DNA from: Pseudomonas sp.
GTDB taxonomy: Bacteria > Pseudomonadota > Gammaproteobacteria > Pseudomonadales > Pseudomonadaceae
Assembly (NCBI GenBank): GCA_007117785.1
Contig: SKFV01000388.1
Span: 1-19,150 of the forward strand
Direction: 5' to 3'
DNA length: 19,150 nucleotides
The translations under genes and the position numbers were made by a program. Below the pieces are notes generated by a model. It did no database searches. It saw nothing but the letters and a program-made list of their open reading frames with translations, and was not told where the DNA came from. Numbering within the stretch: position 1 is the first letter of the stretch; each line of letters opens with the position of its first letter. Positions 6,900-14,676 of the stretch are shown here, piece by piece.

Positions 6900-8120
6900 A
6901 TGCAGCGGTTGTTCAATAAACGCATAGTGCTTGGGGTCAGCGGTGGTATTGCCGCCTACAAGAGTGCCGAATTAGTGCGCCGGTTGCGCGATGCCGGCGC
7001 AGAAGTGCGTGTGGTGATGACCCAGTCAGCCCGTGAATTCATTACCCCACTGACCCTGCAAGCGCTGTCCGGCCACCCGGTACACGGCGACCTGCTGGAC
7101 CCGGCCGCCGAAGCCGCCATGGGGCATATCGAACTGGCCCGCTGGGCCGACCTGATTCTGATTGCACCGGCGACTGCCGAACTGATGGCGCGCCTGGCCC
7201 AGGGCCGCGGTGACAACTTGCTGACCACTCTGGTGCTGGCGACCGATGCACCCATCGCCATCGCCCCGGCCATGAATCAGGCGATGTGGCGCGATGCGGC
7301 GACCCAGGCCAATCTGCAAATCCTGCTCGATCGCGGCGTGCGCGTGTTCGGTCCGGCTGCGGGTGAACAGGCCTGCGGCGATATTGGCCCGGGGCGTATG
7401 CTGGAGCCAACCGATATTGCCGCCCGGGCTGCCGAGTGTTTTCAGCTTGGCCTGCTGACCGGTCGTCATGTGCTGATCAACGCCGGACCGACCCGTGAAG
7501 CCATTGACCCGGTGCGTTATATCTCCAATCACAGCTCTGGCAAGATGGGTTTTGCGCTGGCTGAAGCCGCCGCTGAAGCCGGTGCCCGGGTAACCCTGGT
7601 AGCTGGTCCGGTCAATTTGCCCTCCCCGCCACGGGTCGAGCGCATCGACGTGGTCAGTGCCCTTGACATGCTGGCGGCCTGTGAAATGGCCTTACCAGCC
7701 GATGTGTTTATTGCCTCGGCGGCAGTAGCGGACTACCGCCCGGTAGAAGCGGCTGACAGCAAGCTGAAAAAAGACCCTGGCAGCGATACCGGCATGCAGC
7801 TATCACTGGTGCGTAATCCGGATATTCTTGCCACCCTCGCCGCCCATGTCGAACGCCCCTGGTGCGTCGGCTTTGCTGCTGAAACCCATGACGTTCTCAG
7901 CTATGCCCGCGACAAACTGCAGCGCAAGAATCTCGACCTGATCATCGCCAATGATGTCAGCCAGCCTGACATCGGCTTTAATAGTGATGACAACAGCGTG
8001 ACCCTGATTGATCGCGCGTTGTATCAGCAACATTTACCGCAGGCCAGCAAAGCCAAACTGGCCCGCGAGATTATTCGACTGATTGCCGGGCAACTGCCCG
8101 CACGACCTGAAGGACGCTGA
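6900..8120 (+). CDS. coaBC: Bifunctional CoaBC, phosphopantothenoylcysteine synthase/decarboxylase
   Basis: 406 residues. It joins cysteine to 4'-phosphopantothenate (CoaB, CTP-dependent) and decarboxylates the product to 4'-phosphopantetheine (CoaC, FMN-dependent), two consecutive steps of coenzyme A synthesis in the cytoplasm. CoaC is N-terminal (1-190), with SGGIAAYK, catalytic H76 (GHIELARW), the PAMNQAMW substrate loop and C159 in ACGDIGPGRM. CoaB is C-terminal, with NAGPTREAIDPVRYISN and KLKK (288-291). All match the E. coli key residues. Two ATGs are adjacent (6897, 6900); the second is preferred because AGGGGA lies 5 bases before it. It is the first gene of the plus-strand cluster, and its TGA overlaps the dut ATG by one base, so translation is probably coupled. 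Confidence 0.96.
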   Translation: MQRLFNKRIVLGVSGGIAAYKSAELVRRLRDAGAEVRVVMTQSAREFITPLTLQALSGHPVHGDLLDPAAEAAMGHIELARWADLILIAPATAELMARLAQGRGDNLLTTLVLATDAPIAIAPAMNQAMWRDAATQANLQILLDRGVRVFGPAAGEQACGDIGPGRMLEPTDIAARAAECFQLGLLTGRHVLINAGPTREAIDPVRYISNHSSGKMGFALAEAAAEAGARVTLVAGPVNLPSPPRVERIDVVSALDMLAACEMALPADVFIASAAVADYRPVEAADSKLKKDPGSDTGMQLSLVRNPDILATLAAHVERPWCVGFAAETHDVLSYARDKLQRKNLDLIIANDVSQPDIGFNSDDNSVTLIDRALYQQHLPQASKAKLAREIIRLIAGQLPARPEGR

Positions 8121-8581
8121 TGCTAATGCCCGCCCTGCAAGCACGCATTCTCGATTCCCGCTTGGGAAATACCTGGCCGCTGCCACACTATGCGACCCAG
8201 GGCTCGGCAGGCATGGACTTGCGCGCCATGCTGGAGCAACCACTGTTGCTGGAGCCCGGGCAAACGGAATTACTGCCAACCGGCCTGGCGATTCATATTG
8301 CCGACCCCGGGCTGGCGGCGATGATTCTGCCGCGCTCAGGGCTGGGCCATAAACATGGCATCGTGCTCGGCAATCTGGTTGGTCTTATCGATTCGGATTA
8401 TCAGGGCCAACTGATGGTTTCGTGCTGGAACCGCGGCCAACAGAGTTTCAGCATCGAGCCCGGTGAGCGCATTGCACAGCTGGTGCTGGTGCCGGTGGTC
8501 CAGGCCGAGTTGAGCATTGTTGATCAATTTACCGATAGCGAACGTGGTACTGGCGGCTTCGGCCATACCGGCAGCCACTGA
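8120..8581 (+). CDS. dut: dUTPase (dUTP diphosphatase)
   Basis: 153 residues. It hydrolyses dUTP to dUMP, keeping uracil out of DNA and feeding dTMP synthesis; it works as a trimer. All five dUTPase motifs are visible: AGMDLRA (30-36), PRSGLG (71-76), GLIDSDYQG (88-96, catalytic D91), GERIAQLV (115-122) and the C-terminal RGTGGFGHTG (142-151), which closes over the active site. The start at 8120 overlaps the coaBC stop, with AAGGA 5 bases upstream. An ATG at 8126 gives 151 residues, nearer to the P. aeruginosa length, so the start could be two codons later. coaBC-dut-algC-argB is the standard pseudomonad order. Confidence 0.96.
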   Translation: MLMPALQARILDSRLGNTWPLPHYATQGSAGMDLRAMLEQPLLLEPGQTELLPTGLAIHIADPGLAAMILPRSGLGHKHGIVLGNLVGLIDSDYQGQLMVSCWNRGQQSFSIEPGERIAQLVLVPVVQAELSIVDQFTDSERGTGGFGHTGSH

Positions 8582-8613
8582 GCTGAACAGACAGTCATGC
8601 AAGGAGGCTCATG

Positions 8614-11112
8614 ATGTTTAAGCGCACGCAGTCTGCACAGAAGGGCAAGGACCAGCAGGCCCTACCCTCTACCCTGATACCTTTATTGATTACCATCGCC
8701 GGCTTGCTGATAGCCGGGATTCTGCTCTGGCTGACCCTGCTGGGCAGTGGCAATACCCGCTACCAAGCCGATCTGAGTACGGCCTATGTCAGTCAACAAC
8801 AGGGCAGCCTGAACCAGCTACTACAACAGATTGATGCCGATGTCGCGCGGCTGGCAGCCAATCCACAACTGCAGGTATCGCTGCAACAGGGCCGCAACCC
8901 GATTATCGAGCGCAGCCTGCGGCATACCTTTGCCCACGCCCGCGGCATCCATATTCATGCGCCGGGCCGCGCAGCAGTGACCGATGACGCCGAAGCGCCG
9001 ATCAATTTTGCCGCACTGGACATGATCCGGCGTGCGGAACGCGGCCTGACGGTTCCGGTAGAAGCCTATCGACACAACAACGACTGGCTGCTGTATGCCG
9101 TCAAACCCCTGCGCGCTTCGCCCAGCGCGCCCATTGGCGGGACCATGCTGGTTATCTTCGATCTGGAGCGCGTGACCGGCGGGCTGCCACCGTTGCCCGA
9201 GGGTGCCGGTCAGATCACTCTGATTCAGGCCTTCCCCGACTCTACCGCGCAAACCCTGTTTCAAAGTGGCCACGGCAGCGATGATGCCCAGCGCATCACT
9301 ACCAGTAATGCCGCCTGGCAGCTCGAATTCCGCCCGGGCCCCCGGCTTGCCGGTGAGCTGATGAACCCGTTGCTTCTGCTGGCAGCAGCGGTGATCGCCT
9401 TGCTCGCCAGCGCTCTGGCGTTGCTGGTTCTGCACAATAACTGGACGCGCCAGCTGAAAACCGATGCCGATACCCTGAAACAGCTGGCTGAAGGCCACAA
9501 AGCCGCCGGGCTGTCGCTGGGGCCCCTGGAGTCGGTAGCGCAAAGCATCATGGCGCTGGCCCGCAATACCGGCAAGACCGTCGGGCCAAGCCCGAAACGC
9601 GATGCGCCACCACCACCCCCCGAAGACGAGGCGCTGCAGAACCCGATCTTTCAATCAGACGATGTACTGGATATCGATATTATCGAGGGGGATAGCGACC
9701 CTTTCGTTAACAGCGAGGACGCAATGGATTCCAGTGCGCCCTCGCTGCCTGCCAGTATTTTCCGTGCCTACGACATTCGCGGCACAGTACCCGAGCAATT
9801 GAATGCCGACAGCCTGTACTGGATTGGCCGTGCCATCGGCAGTGCTACCCTGGAAGCCGATGAACCAAACATTGTGGTTGGTCGCGATGGCCGCCTGTCT
9901 GGCCCGGAGCTGGTTGAAGCATTGATTCAGGGCCTGGTCGACAGTGGTTGCCAGGTCACCGACCTCGACATGGTGCCCACACCGGTAGTCTATTTCGCTA
10001 CCCATACCAGTGACAGCGGCTCCGGCGTGATGCTGACCGGCAGCCATAACCCACCCAATTACAACGGGGTAAAAATCGTTATTGCCGGACAAACGCTGCA
10101 TGGCGCACAAATTACTGCACTGCTGGAGCGTCTGGAACAAGGCAAGCTGAGCCAGGGCGGTGGCAGCCGTAAAGTCCTGCAATTGCTCAACGCCTATCGC
10201 GAGCATATCGTCGACGACATCGTTCTGGCGCGTCCGCTCAAGGTGGTGATTGACTGTGGCAACGGGGTGACCGGCGTGGTTGCCCAGCAGCTGCTGGAAG
10301 ACATCGGCTGCGAGGTGATTGCGCTGTTTACCGAGGTTGATGGCAACTTCCCCAACCACCATCCCGACCCCGGACATATCGAAAATCTGCAGGAACTGAT
10401 TGCCACGGTGAAAGCCGAAGAAGCCGACATCGGACTCGCCTTTGATGGCGATGGTGACCGCGTTGGCGTGGTCAGCAGCCAGGGTGAACTGATCTACCCG
10501 GATCGTTTGATGATGCTGCTGGCCGAAGACATTCTGACCCGTAATCCGGGTGCCGACATCATTTTCGATGTAAAATGCACGCGCCAATTGTCTGCCCTGA
10601 TCAGCAAGCAGGGTGGCCGCCCATTGATGTGGAAGTCCGGCCATTCGCTGATCAAGGCCAAAATGCGCGAAATCGGCGCCTTGCTGGCCGGCGAGATGAG
10701 CGGGCATATTTTCTTCAAGGAACGCTGGTTCGGTTTTGATGACGGCCTCTATGTTGCCTGTCGCCTGCTCGAGTTGCTGGCCCTGCAGGACGCCAGCAGT
10801 GCCGAACTCTTTGCCCGCTACCGTAGCGGTCAGACCACGCCGGAATTAACGCTGGAAGTCGGTGACGAACGCAAGTTCGCACTGATCGAGCAACTGCAGC
10901 AGAATGCCGACTGGGGCGATGGCCGCGTCACCAGCGTGGATGGCCTGCGGGTCGACTACACCAATGGCTGGGGGCTGATTCGCGCCTCCAACACCACGCC
11001 CATGCTGGTACTGCGTTTTGAGGCCAGCAATGCCGAGGAACTGGAACGACTGAAACAGCTGTTCCGTGACCAGATGGCCAAGATAGCACCGGACGTACCT
11101 TTCATTTTCTGA
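8614..11112 (+). CDS. algC: AlgC phosphomannomutase/phosphoglucomutase, long membrane-anchored form
   Basis: 832 residues. Interconverts mannose- or glucose-6-phosphate and the 1-phosphates, supplying alginate, LPS and other polysaccharide pathways. Residues 1-370 are a sensor-like N-terminus: TM1 (21-43), an extracytoplasmic region of about 200 residues, TM2 (252-274), and an acidic, Pro-rich linker. Residues 371-832 are the alpha-D-phosphohexomutase: S477 in TGSHNP (phosphoserine), metal-binding DGDGDR (611-616), sugar loop GEMSGH (693-698) and phosphate loop RASNTTP (790-796). Subtracting 370 puts these within one residue of classical P. aeruginosa AlgC (S108, D242, E325, R421; from memory). 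Adjacent ATGs occur at 8611 and 8614; AAGGAGG favours the second (6-base spacing). The soluble enzyme may also be made from an internal start. It sits 32 bases after dut and 22 before argB. Confidence 0.95.
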   Translation: MFKRTQSAQKGKDQQALPSTLIPLLITIAGLLIAGILLWLTLLGSGNTRYQADLSTAYVSQQQGSLNQLLQQIDADVARLAANPQLQVSLQQGRNPIIERSLRHTFAHARGIHIHAPGRAAVTDDAEAPINFAALDMIRRAERGLTVPVEAYRHNNDWLLYAVKPLRASPSAPIGGTMLVIFDLERVTGGLPPLPEGAGQITLIQAFPDSTAQTLFQSGHGSDDAQRITTSNAAWQLEFRPGPRLAGELMNPLLLLAAAVIALLASALALLVLHNNWTRQLKTDADTLKQLAEGHKAAGLSLGPLESVAQSIMALARNTGKTVGPSPKRDAPPPPPEDEALQNPIFQSDDVLDIDIIEGDSDPFVNSEDAMDSSAPSLPASIFRAYDIRGTVPEQLNADSLYWIGRAIGSATLEADEPNIVVGRDGRLSGPELVEALIQGLVDSGCQVTDLDMVPTPVVYFATHTSDSGSGVMLTGSHNPPNYNGVKIVIAGQTLHGAQITALLERLEQGKLSQGGGSRKVLQLLNAYREHIVDDIVLARPLKVVIDCGNGVTGVVAQQLLEDIGCEVIALFTEVDGNFPNHHPDPGHIENLQELIATVKAEEADIGLAFDGDGDRVGVVSSQGELIYPDRLMMLLAEDILTRNPGADIIFDVKCTRQLSALISKQGGRPLMWKSGHSLIKAKMREIGALLAGEMSGHIFFKERWFGFDDGLYVACRLLELLALQDASSAELFARYRSGQTTPELTLEVGDERKFALIEQLQQNADWGDGRVTSVDGLRVDYTNGWGLIRASNTTPMLVLRFEASNAEELERLKQLFRDQMAKIAPDVPFIF
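9715..9726 (+). promoter_or_regulatory. Internal ribosome-binding site and start for short AlgC
   Basis: Inside algC, GAGGA (9715-9719) precedes an in-frame ATG at 9724. Translation from it gives 462 residues beginning MDSSAPSLPASIFRAYDIRG, which aligns with the N-terminus of the classical 463-residue soluble AlgC. Use of this start is inferred from the ribosome-binding site and the match in length. Confidence 0.5.
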
Positions 11113-11134
11113 ACTGAGGAGCAAGACCCTTACC

Positions 11135-12055
11135 ATGCTGAGTCGTGACGACGCCGCCCATGTTTCCCGGGTACTGACCGAAGCGCTGCCCTATATTCAG
11201 CGCTTTACCGGCAAGACCATCGTGATCAAATACGGCGGCAACGCCATGGAAAGCGAAGAGCTGCAAAACAGCTTTGCCCGCGACATCGTGCTGATGAAGA
11301 CCGTCGGCATCAATCCGGTGGTGGTACATGGTGGTGGCCCGCAGATTGGCGATCTGCTCAAGCGACTGAACATCCAGAGCGAGTTCATTGAAGGCATGCG
11401 GGTTACCGACAGCCAGACCATGGATGTGGTTGAAATGGTGCTGGGTGGCCAGGTCAACAAGAGTATCGTCAATCTGATCAACCAGCATGGCGGCAGTGCC
11501 ATCGGCCTGACCGGCAAGGATGCCAACCTGATCAAGGCGCGCAAGCTGACAGTAACCCGCCGCACACCCGGCATGGACAAGCCGGAGATCATTGATATCG
11601 GCCACGTCGGTGAAGTCGCCAGCGTGAATACCGGTCTGATCAACCGCCTGGTCTCGGACGACTATATTCCGGTCATTGCACCGATCGGTGTGGGCAGCGA
11701 AGGCGCTTCCTACAACATCAATGCCGACCTGGTTGCCGGCAAGGTGGCTGAAGCGCTGAAAGCCGAAAAACTGATGCTGCTGACCAATATCGCCGGGCTG
11801 ATGGACAAGGAAGGCAAGGTACTGACCGGCCTGACCACCGAACAGGTCGACGAGCTGATTGCCGACGGCACCATCTACGGCGGCATGCTGCCGAAGATCC
11901 GTTGTGCGCTGGATGCCGTTCAGGGCGGGGTCAGCAGCGCACATATCATCGATGGTCGCGTACCCAATGCCGTGCTGCTGGAAATCTTTACCAATACCGG
12001 CGTCGGCACTCTGATCACCAATCAGCCATCGGAGTTGATCAATGCAACGCAGTGA
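11135..12055 (+). CDS. argB: Acetylglutamate kinase
   Basis: 306 residues. It phosphorylates N-acetyl-L-glutamate with ATP, the second and usually feedback-controlled step of arginine synthesis. Amino acid kinase fold: KYGGNAM (32-38) and VHGGGPQI (64-71) hold the phosphates; GLTGKDANLI, YNINADLVAGK and YGGMLPKI are further family blocks. The N-terminal helix before the kinase fold, ending LPYIQRF (19-24), is the feature of arginine-inhibited hexameric enzymes, so allosteric inhibition by arginine is expected (family knowledge). The start is as in the family; GAGGAG lies 12 bases upstream, a long spacing. Its last 14 bases overlap the next gene. Confidence 0.96.
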   Translation: MLSRDDAAHVSRVLTEALPYIQRFTGKTIVIKYGGNAMESEELQNSFARDIVLMKTVGINPVVVHGGGPQIGDLLKRLNIQSEFIEGMRVTDSQTMDVVEMVLGGQVNKSIVNLINQHGGSAIGLTGKDANLIKARKLTVTRRTPGMDKPEIIDIGHVGEVASVNTGLINRLVSDDYIPVIAPIGVGSEGASYNINADLVAGKVAEALKAEKLMLLTNIAGLMDKEGKVLTGLTTEQVDELIADGTIYGGMLPKIRCALDAVQGGVSSAHIIDGRVPNAVLLEIFTNTGVGTLITNQPSELINATQ

Positions 12056-12476
12056 GTTCACATTTTCCACCCCACTGCGTGTGCGCTGGTCGGATGCCGA
12101 TATGCAGGGTATCGTCTTCAACGGTCACTACCTGACCTATGCCGATGTCGGCATAACCGAGTATTTCCGCGCCCTGAGTGAGGCCAATACTGGCGAAAAC
12201 AGCGTCAATGGCAGTGATTTCTTTGCCGTGCGCACCCTGCTGGAATACCGCTCACCGGCGGTGTATGACGATATGCTGGATATCCACGTGCGTATCGCCA
12301 AACTGGGCAACAGCAGCATGCAGTTTCTGATCGGGATCTATCGCGGCGAAGAATTGCTGGTGAAGGGCGAGATTGTCTATGTGCACGCGGACCAGAGCAG
12401 CCGACAACCGATGCGCATCCCGGACCCTTTTCGCGCAGCTATTTCACGTTTCGAGAAGACCGCACCTGAGGCATAA
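12042..12476 (+). CDS. Acyl-CoA thioesterase of the 4HBT/YbgC family
   Basis: 144 residues, a single hotdog-fold domain. It should hydrolyse an acyl-CoA thioester; the substrate cannot be told from sequence. The signature WSDADMQGIVFNGHYLTY (16-33) matches the YbgC/4-hydroxybenzoyl-CoA thioesterase active site, with D18 as the probable catalytic Asp. Its start lies inside argB in another frame (14-base overlap), with GGAG 8 bases upstream, so it is probably translationally coupled to argB and is the last gene of the cluster. In P. aeruginosa a different gene follows argB (from memory), so this placement seems lineage-specific. The YbgC and FadM-like subgroups cannot be separated by eye. Confidence 0.85.
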   Translation: MQRSEFTFSTPLRVRWSDADMQGIVFNGHYLTYADVGITEYFRALSEANTGENSVNGSDFFAVRTLLEYRSPAVYDDMLDIHVRIAKLGNSSMQFLIGIYRGEELLVKGEIVYVHADQSSRQPMRIPDPFRAAISRFEKTAPEA

Positions 12477-12505
12477 GTACTGACAAGGCGGCTGGCAGCA
12501 GGCTC

Positions 12506-13108
12506 TCAGTCGTCTGCCAGCAACTGCTTCAGGCGCTCGCGCTGACGGGCATAATCCGCATCCACCTGCAGCTTTTCCTCTTCCTTGTTCAGAATCAGGC
12601 GTTGCAGGCGCAGGGATTCGTTATCCACTTCCACCAGTTCGCTGAGAATGCGCGGATCAACCTCGCGGCCGGCCCGCTCCGCCGCTGCGGCGCGGCGCTG
12701 AAGTGCTTCGCGCTGGGATTGCAGATCGATGATATTGGTTTCCGAACTGACGATCAGGTTGTCAATCTGCGCAATCTGTCGCGAATGCGCCCGGTCAAGA
12801 TCCTCGACACTGCTGTAGAGGCGCAGCAGGTTCGCATCCGAGGCATCCTGATAGGCCTGATCCGCTTCGGCCTGCCGCTTGGCCTGACGCTCTTCCGGCG
12901 TCATGGCAGCAGGCACGGTTCGCCGCACCCTGCCCTGGCGATCAAGCACTTCATAGCCACGGGCAACGGCCTCCGGTGGCACGCGACGGTCGAGGACCGT
13001 CACCCCCTGGTCATTGATATAGCGGTACAACACACCTGGCTCGGCGACACTCGGCGTTGCTATCAGAAGCAGCGCCAGCAAAGCAGAACCTTGCCACACC
13101 TTGCGCAT
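12506..13108 (-). CDS. Secreted DUF4124 protein with coiled coil
   Basis: 200 residues. Signal peptide 1-22 (cleavage after SVA), then a short DUF4124 module (about 27-60, LYRYINDQGVTVLDRR), then a long charged alpha-helical region rich in Gln, Arg, Glu and Ala (about 70-197) that looks like a coiled coil. No enzymatic motif is visible and the function is unknown; the periplasm is the likely location. The start at 13108 is chosen for the signal peptide and the AAGGAGAGGGG stretch upstream. It follows pyrE on the same strand after 66 bases containing a perfect hairpin. A DUF4124 gene beside pyrE is, from memory, also found in P. aeruginosa (PA5330-PA5331). The M23 peptidase in this window uses the same DUF4124 module. 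Confidence 0.85.
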   Translation of the reverse strand: MRKVWQGSALLALLLIATPSVAEPGVLYRYINDQGVTVLDRRVPPEAVARGYEVLDRQGRVRRTVPAAMTPEERQAKRQAEADQAYQDASDANLLRLYSSVEDLDRAHSRQIAQIDNLIVSSETNIIDLQSQREALQRRAAAAERAGREVDPRILSELVEVDNESLRLQRLILNKEEEKLQVDADYARQRERLKQLLADD

Positions 13109-13146
13109 AGGGAAACCCCTCTCCTTGAGCCAACGACTCCAACTAC

Positions 13147-13174
13147 GTGCCAGGCCATATGGTGTGCCTGGCAC
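13147..13174 (-). terminator. Hairpin after pyrE (no U-tract)
   Basis: GTGCCAGGC (13147-13155) and GCCTGGCAC (13166-13174) form a perfect 9-bp stem with a 10-base loop, starting at the base after the pyrE stop codon. No T-run follows on the minus strand, so it is more likely an mRNA-processing, stabilising or Rho-assisted element than an intrinsic terminator. Confidence 0.45.
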
Positions 13175-13825
13175 TTAATCCTGAATGCCGTACTGCGCCC
13201 GATAGGCCGCGACTGCGGGCAAATGGGCCTGAAGTTCAGCATCTTCCTGCAAGAAGGCCATGACTTGATCCAGACTCACGATGCTCAGCACCGGGATCTC
13301 AAAATCGCGCTCGACTTCCTGAATCGCCGACAATTCACCCTGCCCACGCTCCTGCCGGTCCAATGCAACCATCACCGCAGCAGGCGCTGCACCAGCGGCC
13401 TGGATGATCTGCATCACTTCGCGAACGGCGGTGCCGGCAGTGATCACGTCATCCACGATCAGTACCCGGCCCTTGAGCTCGGCGCCCACCAGGCTACCGC
13501 CCTCGCCATGATCCTTGGCTTCCTTGCGATTAAAGCAGTATGGCAGATCGCGATCAAAACTATCTGCCAGTGCCACCGCGGTCACCGCTGCCAAGGGTAT
13601 GCCCTTGTAAGCCGGTCCGAAGATGACATCTACGTCTTCAATGCCACTGTGTATCAGTGCCTGTGCATAGAATCGCCCCAAACGGGACAAAGTGCCACCA
13701 CTATTGAACAAACCCGCATTAAAAAAATACGGGCTCTTGCGCCCGGATTTCAGGGTAAAGTCACCAAAACGCAATACCCCGTGATCCAGGGCAAAGCGGA
13801 TAAATTCGCGCTGATACTCGTGCAT
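13175..13825 (-). CDS. pyrE: Orotate phosphoribosyltransferase
   Basis: 216 residues. It transfers ribose-5-phosphate from PRPP to orotate, giving OMP in de novo pyrimidine synthesis. Visible blocks are LKSGRKSPYFFN (25-36), GPAYKGIPLA (70-79), the mobile loop KEAKDHGEGG (101-110) and the PRPP-binding motif VLIVDDVITAGTA (121-133), all as in the family, and the length is normal. The start at 13825 follows AAGGTGAGG; a frame back to 13873 would cross the leader. The gene diverges from crc across 71 bases. AACAAGAA just before the ribosome-binding site could be an Hfq/Crc site. Confidence 0.96.
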   Translation of the reverse strand: MHEYQREFIRFALDHGVLRFGDFTLKSGRKSPYFFNAGLFNSGGTLSRLGRFYAQALIHSGIEDVDVIFGPAYKGIPLAAVTAVALADSFDRDLPYCFNRKEAKDHGEGGSLVGAELKGRVLIVDDVITAGTAVREVMQIIQAAGAAPAAVMVALDRQERGQGELSAIQEVERDFEIPVLSIVSLDQVMAFLQEDAELQAHLPAVAAYRAQYGIQD

Positions 13826-13832
13826 CCTCACC

Positions 13833-13840
13833 TTCTTGTT
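13833..13840 (-). promoter_or_regulatory. Possible Hfq/Crc site in the pyrE leader
   Basis: On the minus strand AACAAGAA directly precedes GGTGAGG and the pyrE ATG. It fits AANAANAA, though the second variable base is G, not the preferred pyrimidine. Weak evidence. Confidence 0.25.
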
Positions 13841-13896
13841 AACAAAATTGTGGCTACCTCGGTTATCATACACCCTCGGTTTTCAGGGGGCCACGC

Positions 13897-14676
13897 ATGC
13901 GAATTATCAGTCTGAATGTGAACGGAGTAGAGCGCGCAGCCCAACACGGCCTGTTTGACTGGCTGCGCGCGCAGGATGCCGATGTGATTTGTCTACAGGA
14001 TATTCGCGTTACCGCTCCGGAACTGGAACAGGATCCCTACTGGATCGACGGCTACTGGCAGTATTGCTTCGAGGCCGAAGTGCCCAGTCAGGGTGGCGTA
14101 GCCATTTATACCCGCACCGCTCCCAAGGCCATCATCATGGGCCTCGGCTTTGAGCTGGCTGACCGCTATGGCCGCTTTATCCAGGCGGATTTCGACAAGG
14201 TCAGCATCGGCTCGCTGTTGCTGCCCTCCGGGCGCGATGGCGATGCCGACCTGAACCAGAAATTCAAGTTCATGAATGACTTTACCGGCTACCTGAACAA
14301 GCAGCGGCGCAAGCGACGCGAGTTTATCTACTGCGGCTCACTCTATACGGCCCACCTCAAGCTGGATGTGAAAAACTGGCGCGACTGCCAGCACGAACCC
14401 GGCTTCATGGCCCCTGAACGCGCCTGGATGGACGAGATTTTCGGCAATCTGGGTTATGTTGATGCCATGCGCGAAATCACCCGCGAATCAGACCAGTACA
14501 CCTGGTGGCCGGACAGCGAGCAGGCTGAAAGCCTTAACCTCGGCCTGCGCTTCGATTACCAGTTCCTGACCCCCGGGCTGCGCCGTTTCGTCAAGGATGC
14601 ACACATCCCGCGCAATGCACGCTTCTCCCAGCACGCGCCGGTGGTGATTGATTACGACTGGACGCTGAGCATCTAG
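13897..14676 (+). CDS. crc: Crc, catabolite repression control protein
   Basis: 259 residues, the length of P. aeruginosa Crc, with many identical blocks (ADRYGR, KVSIGSLLLPSG, LNQKFKFM, QRRKRREFIYCGSLY, WWPDSEQAE, TPGLRRFV). The fold is that of exonuclease III/EEP nucleases, but active-site positions differ: LQD (35) for LQE, CGSLY where nucleases have GDxN, and SQHAP (244-248) for SDHAP. It should therefore be non-catalytic. In pseudomonads Crc does not bind RNA by itself; it stabilises Hfq on A-rich sites of target mRNAs, blocking translation while preferred carbon sources last, and small RNAs of the CrcZ type relieve this. AGGGGG precedes the start. No CrcZ-like gene is in the window. Confidence 0.95.
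   Translation: MRIISLNVNGVERAAQHGLFDWLRAQDADVICLQDIRVTAPELEQDPYWIDGYWQYCFEAEVPSQGGVAIYTRTAPKAIIMGLGFELADRYGRFIQADFDKVSIGSLLLPSGRDGDADLNQKFKFMNDFTGYLNKQRRKRREFIYCGSLYTAHLKLDVKNWRDCQHEPGFMAPERAWMDEIFGNLGYVDAMREITRESDQYTWWPDSEQAESLNLGLRFDYQFLTPGLRRFVKDAHIPRNARFSQHAPVVIDYDWTLSI

Noticed and set aside
9655..10707. 350-residue open frame on the minus strand
   Set aside because: It lies entirely opposite the AlgC catalytic domain, which has unmistakable motifs; a shadow frame.
11102..12121. 339-residue open frame on the minus strand
   Set aside because: It is antisense to argB and has no recognisable domain or ribosome-binding site.
12602..13915. 437-residue open frame on the plus strand
   Set aside because: It runs antisense through both the DUF4124 gene and pyrE, two well-supported genes.
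13897..14676. Annotation as active exonuclease III
   Set aside because: The fold matches, but key catalytic positions (E, D/N of GDxN, D of SDHAP) are replaced and the sequence follows Crc throughout.
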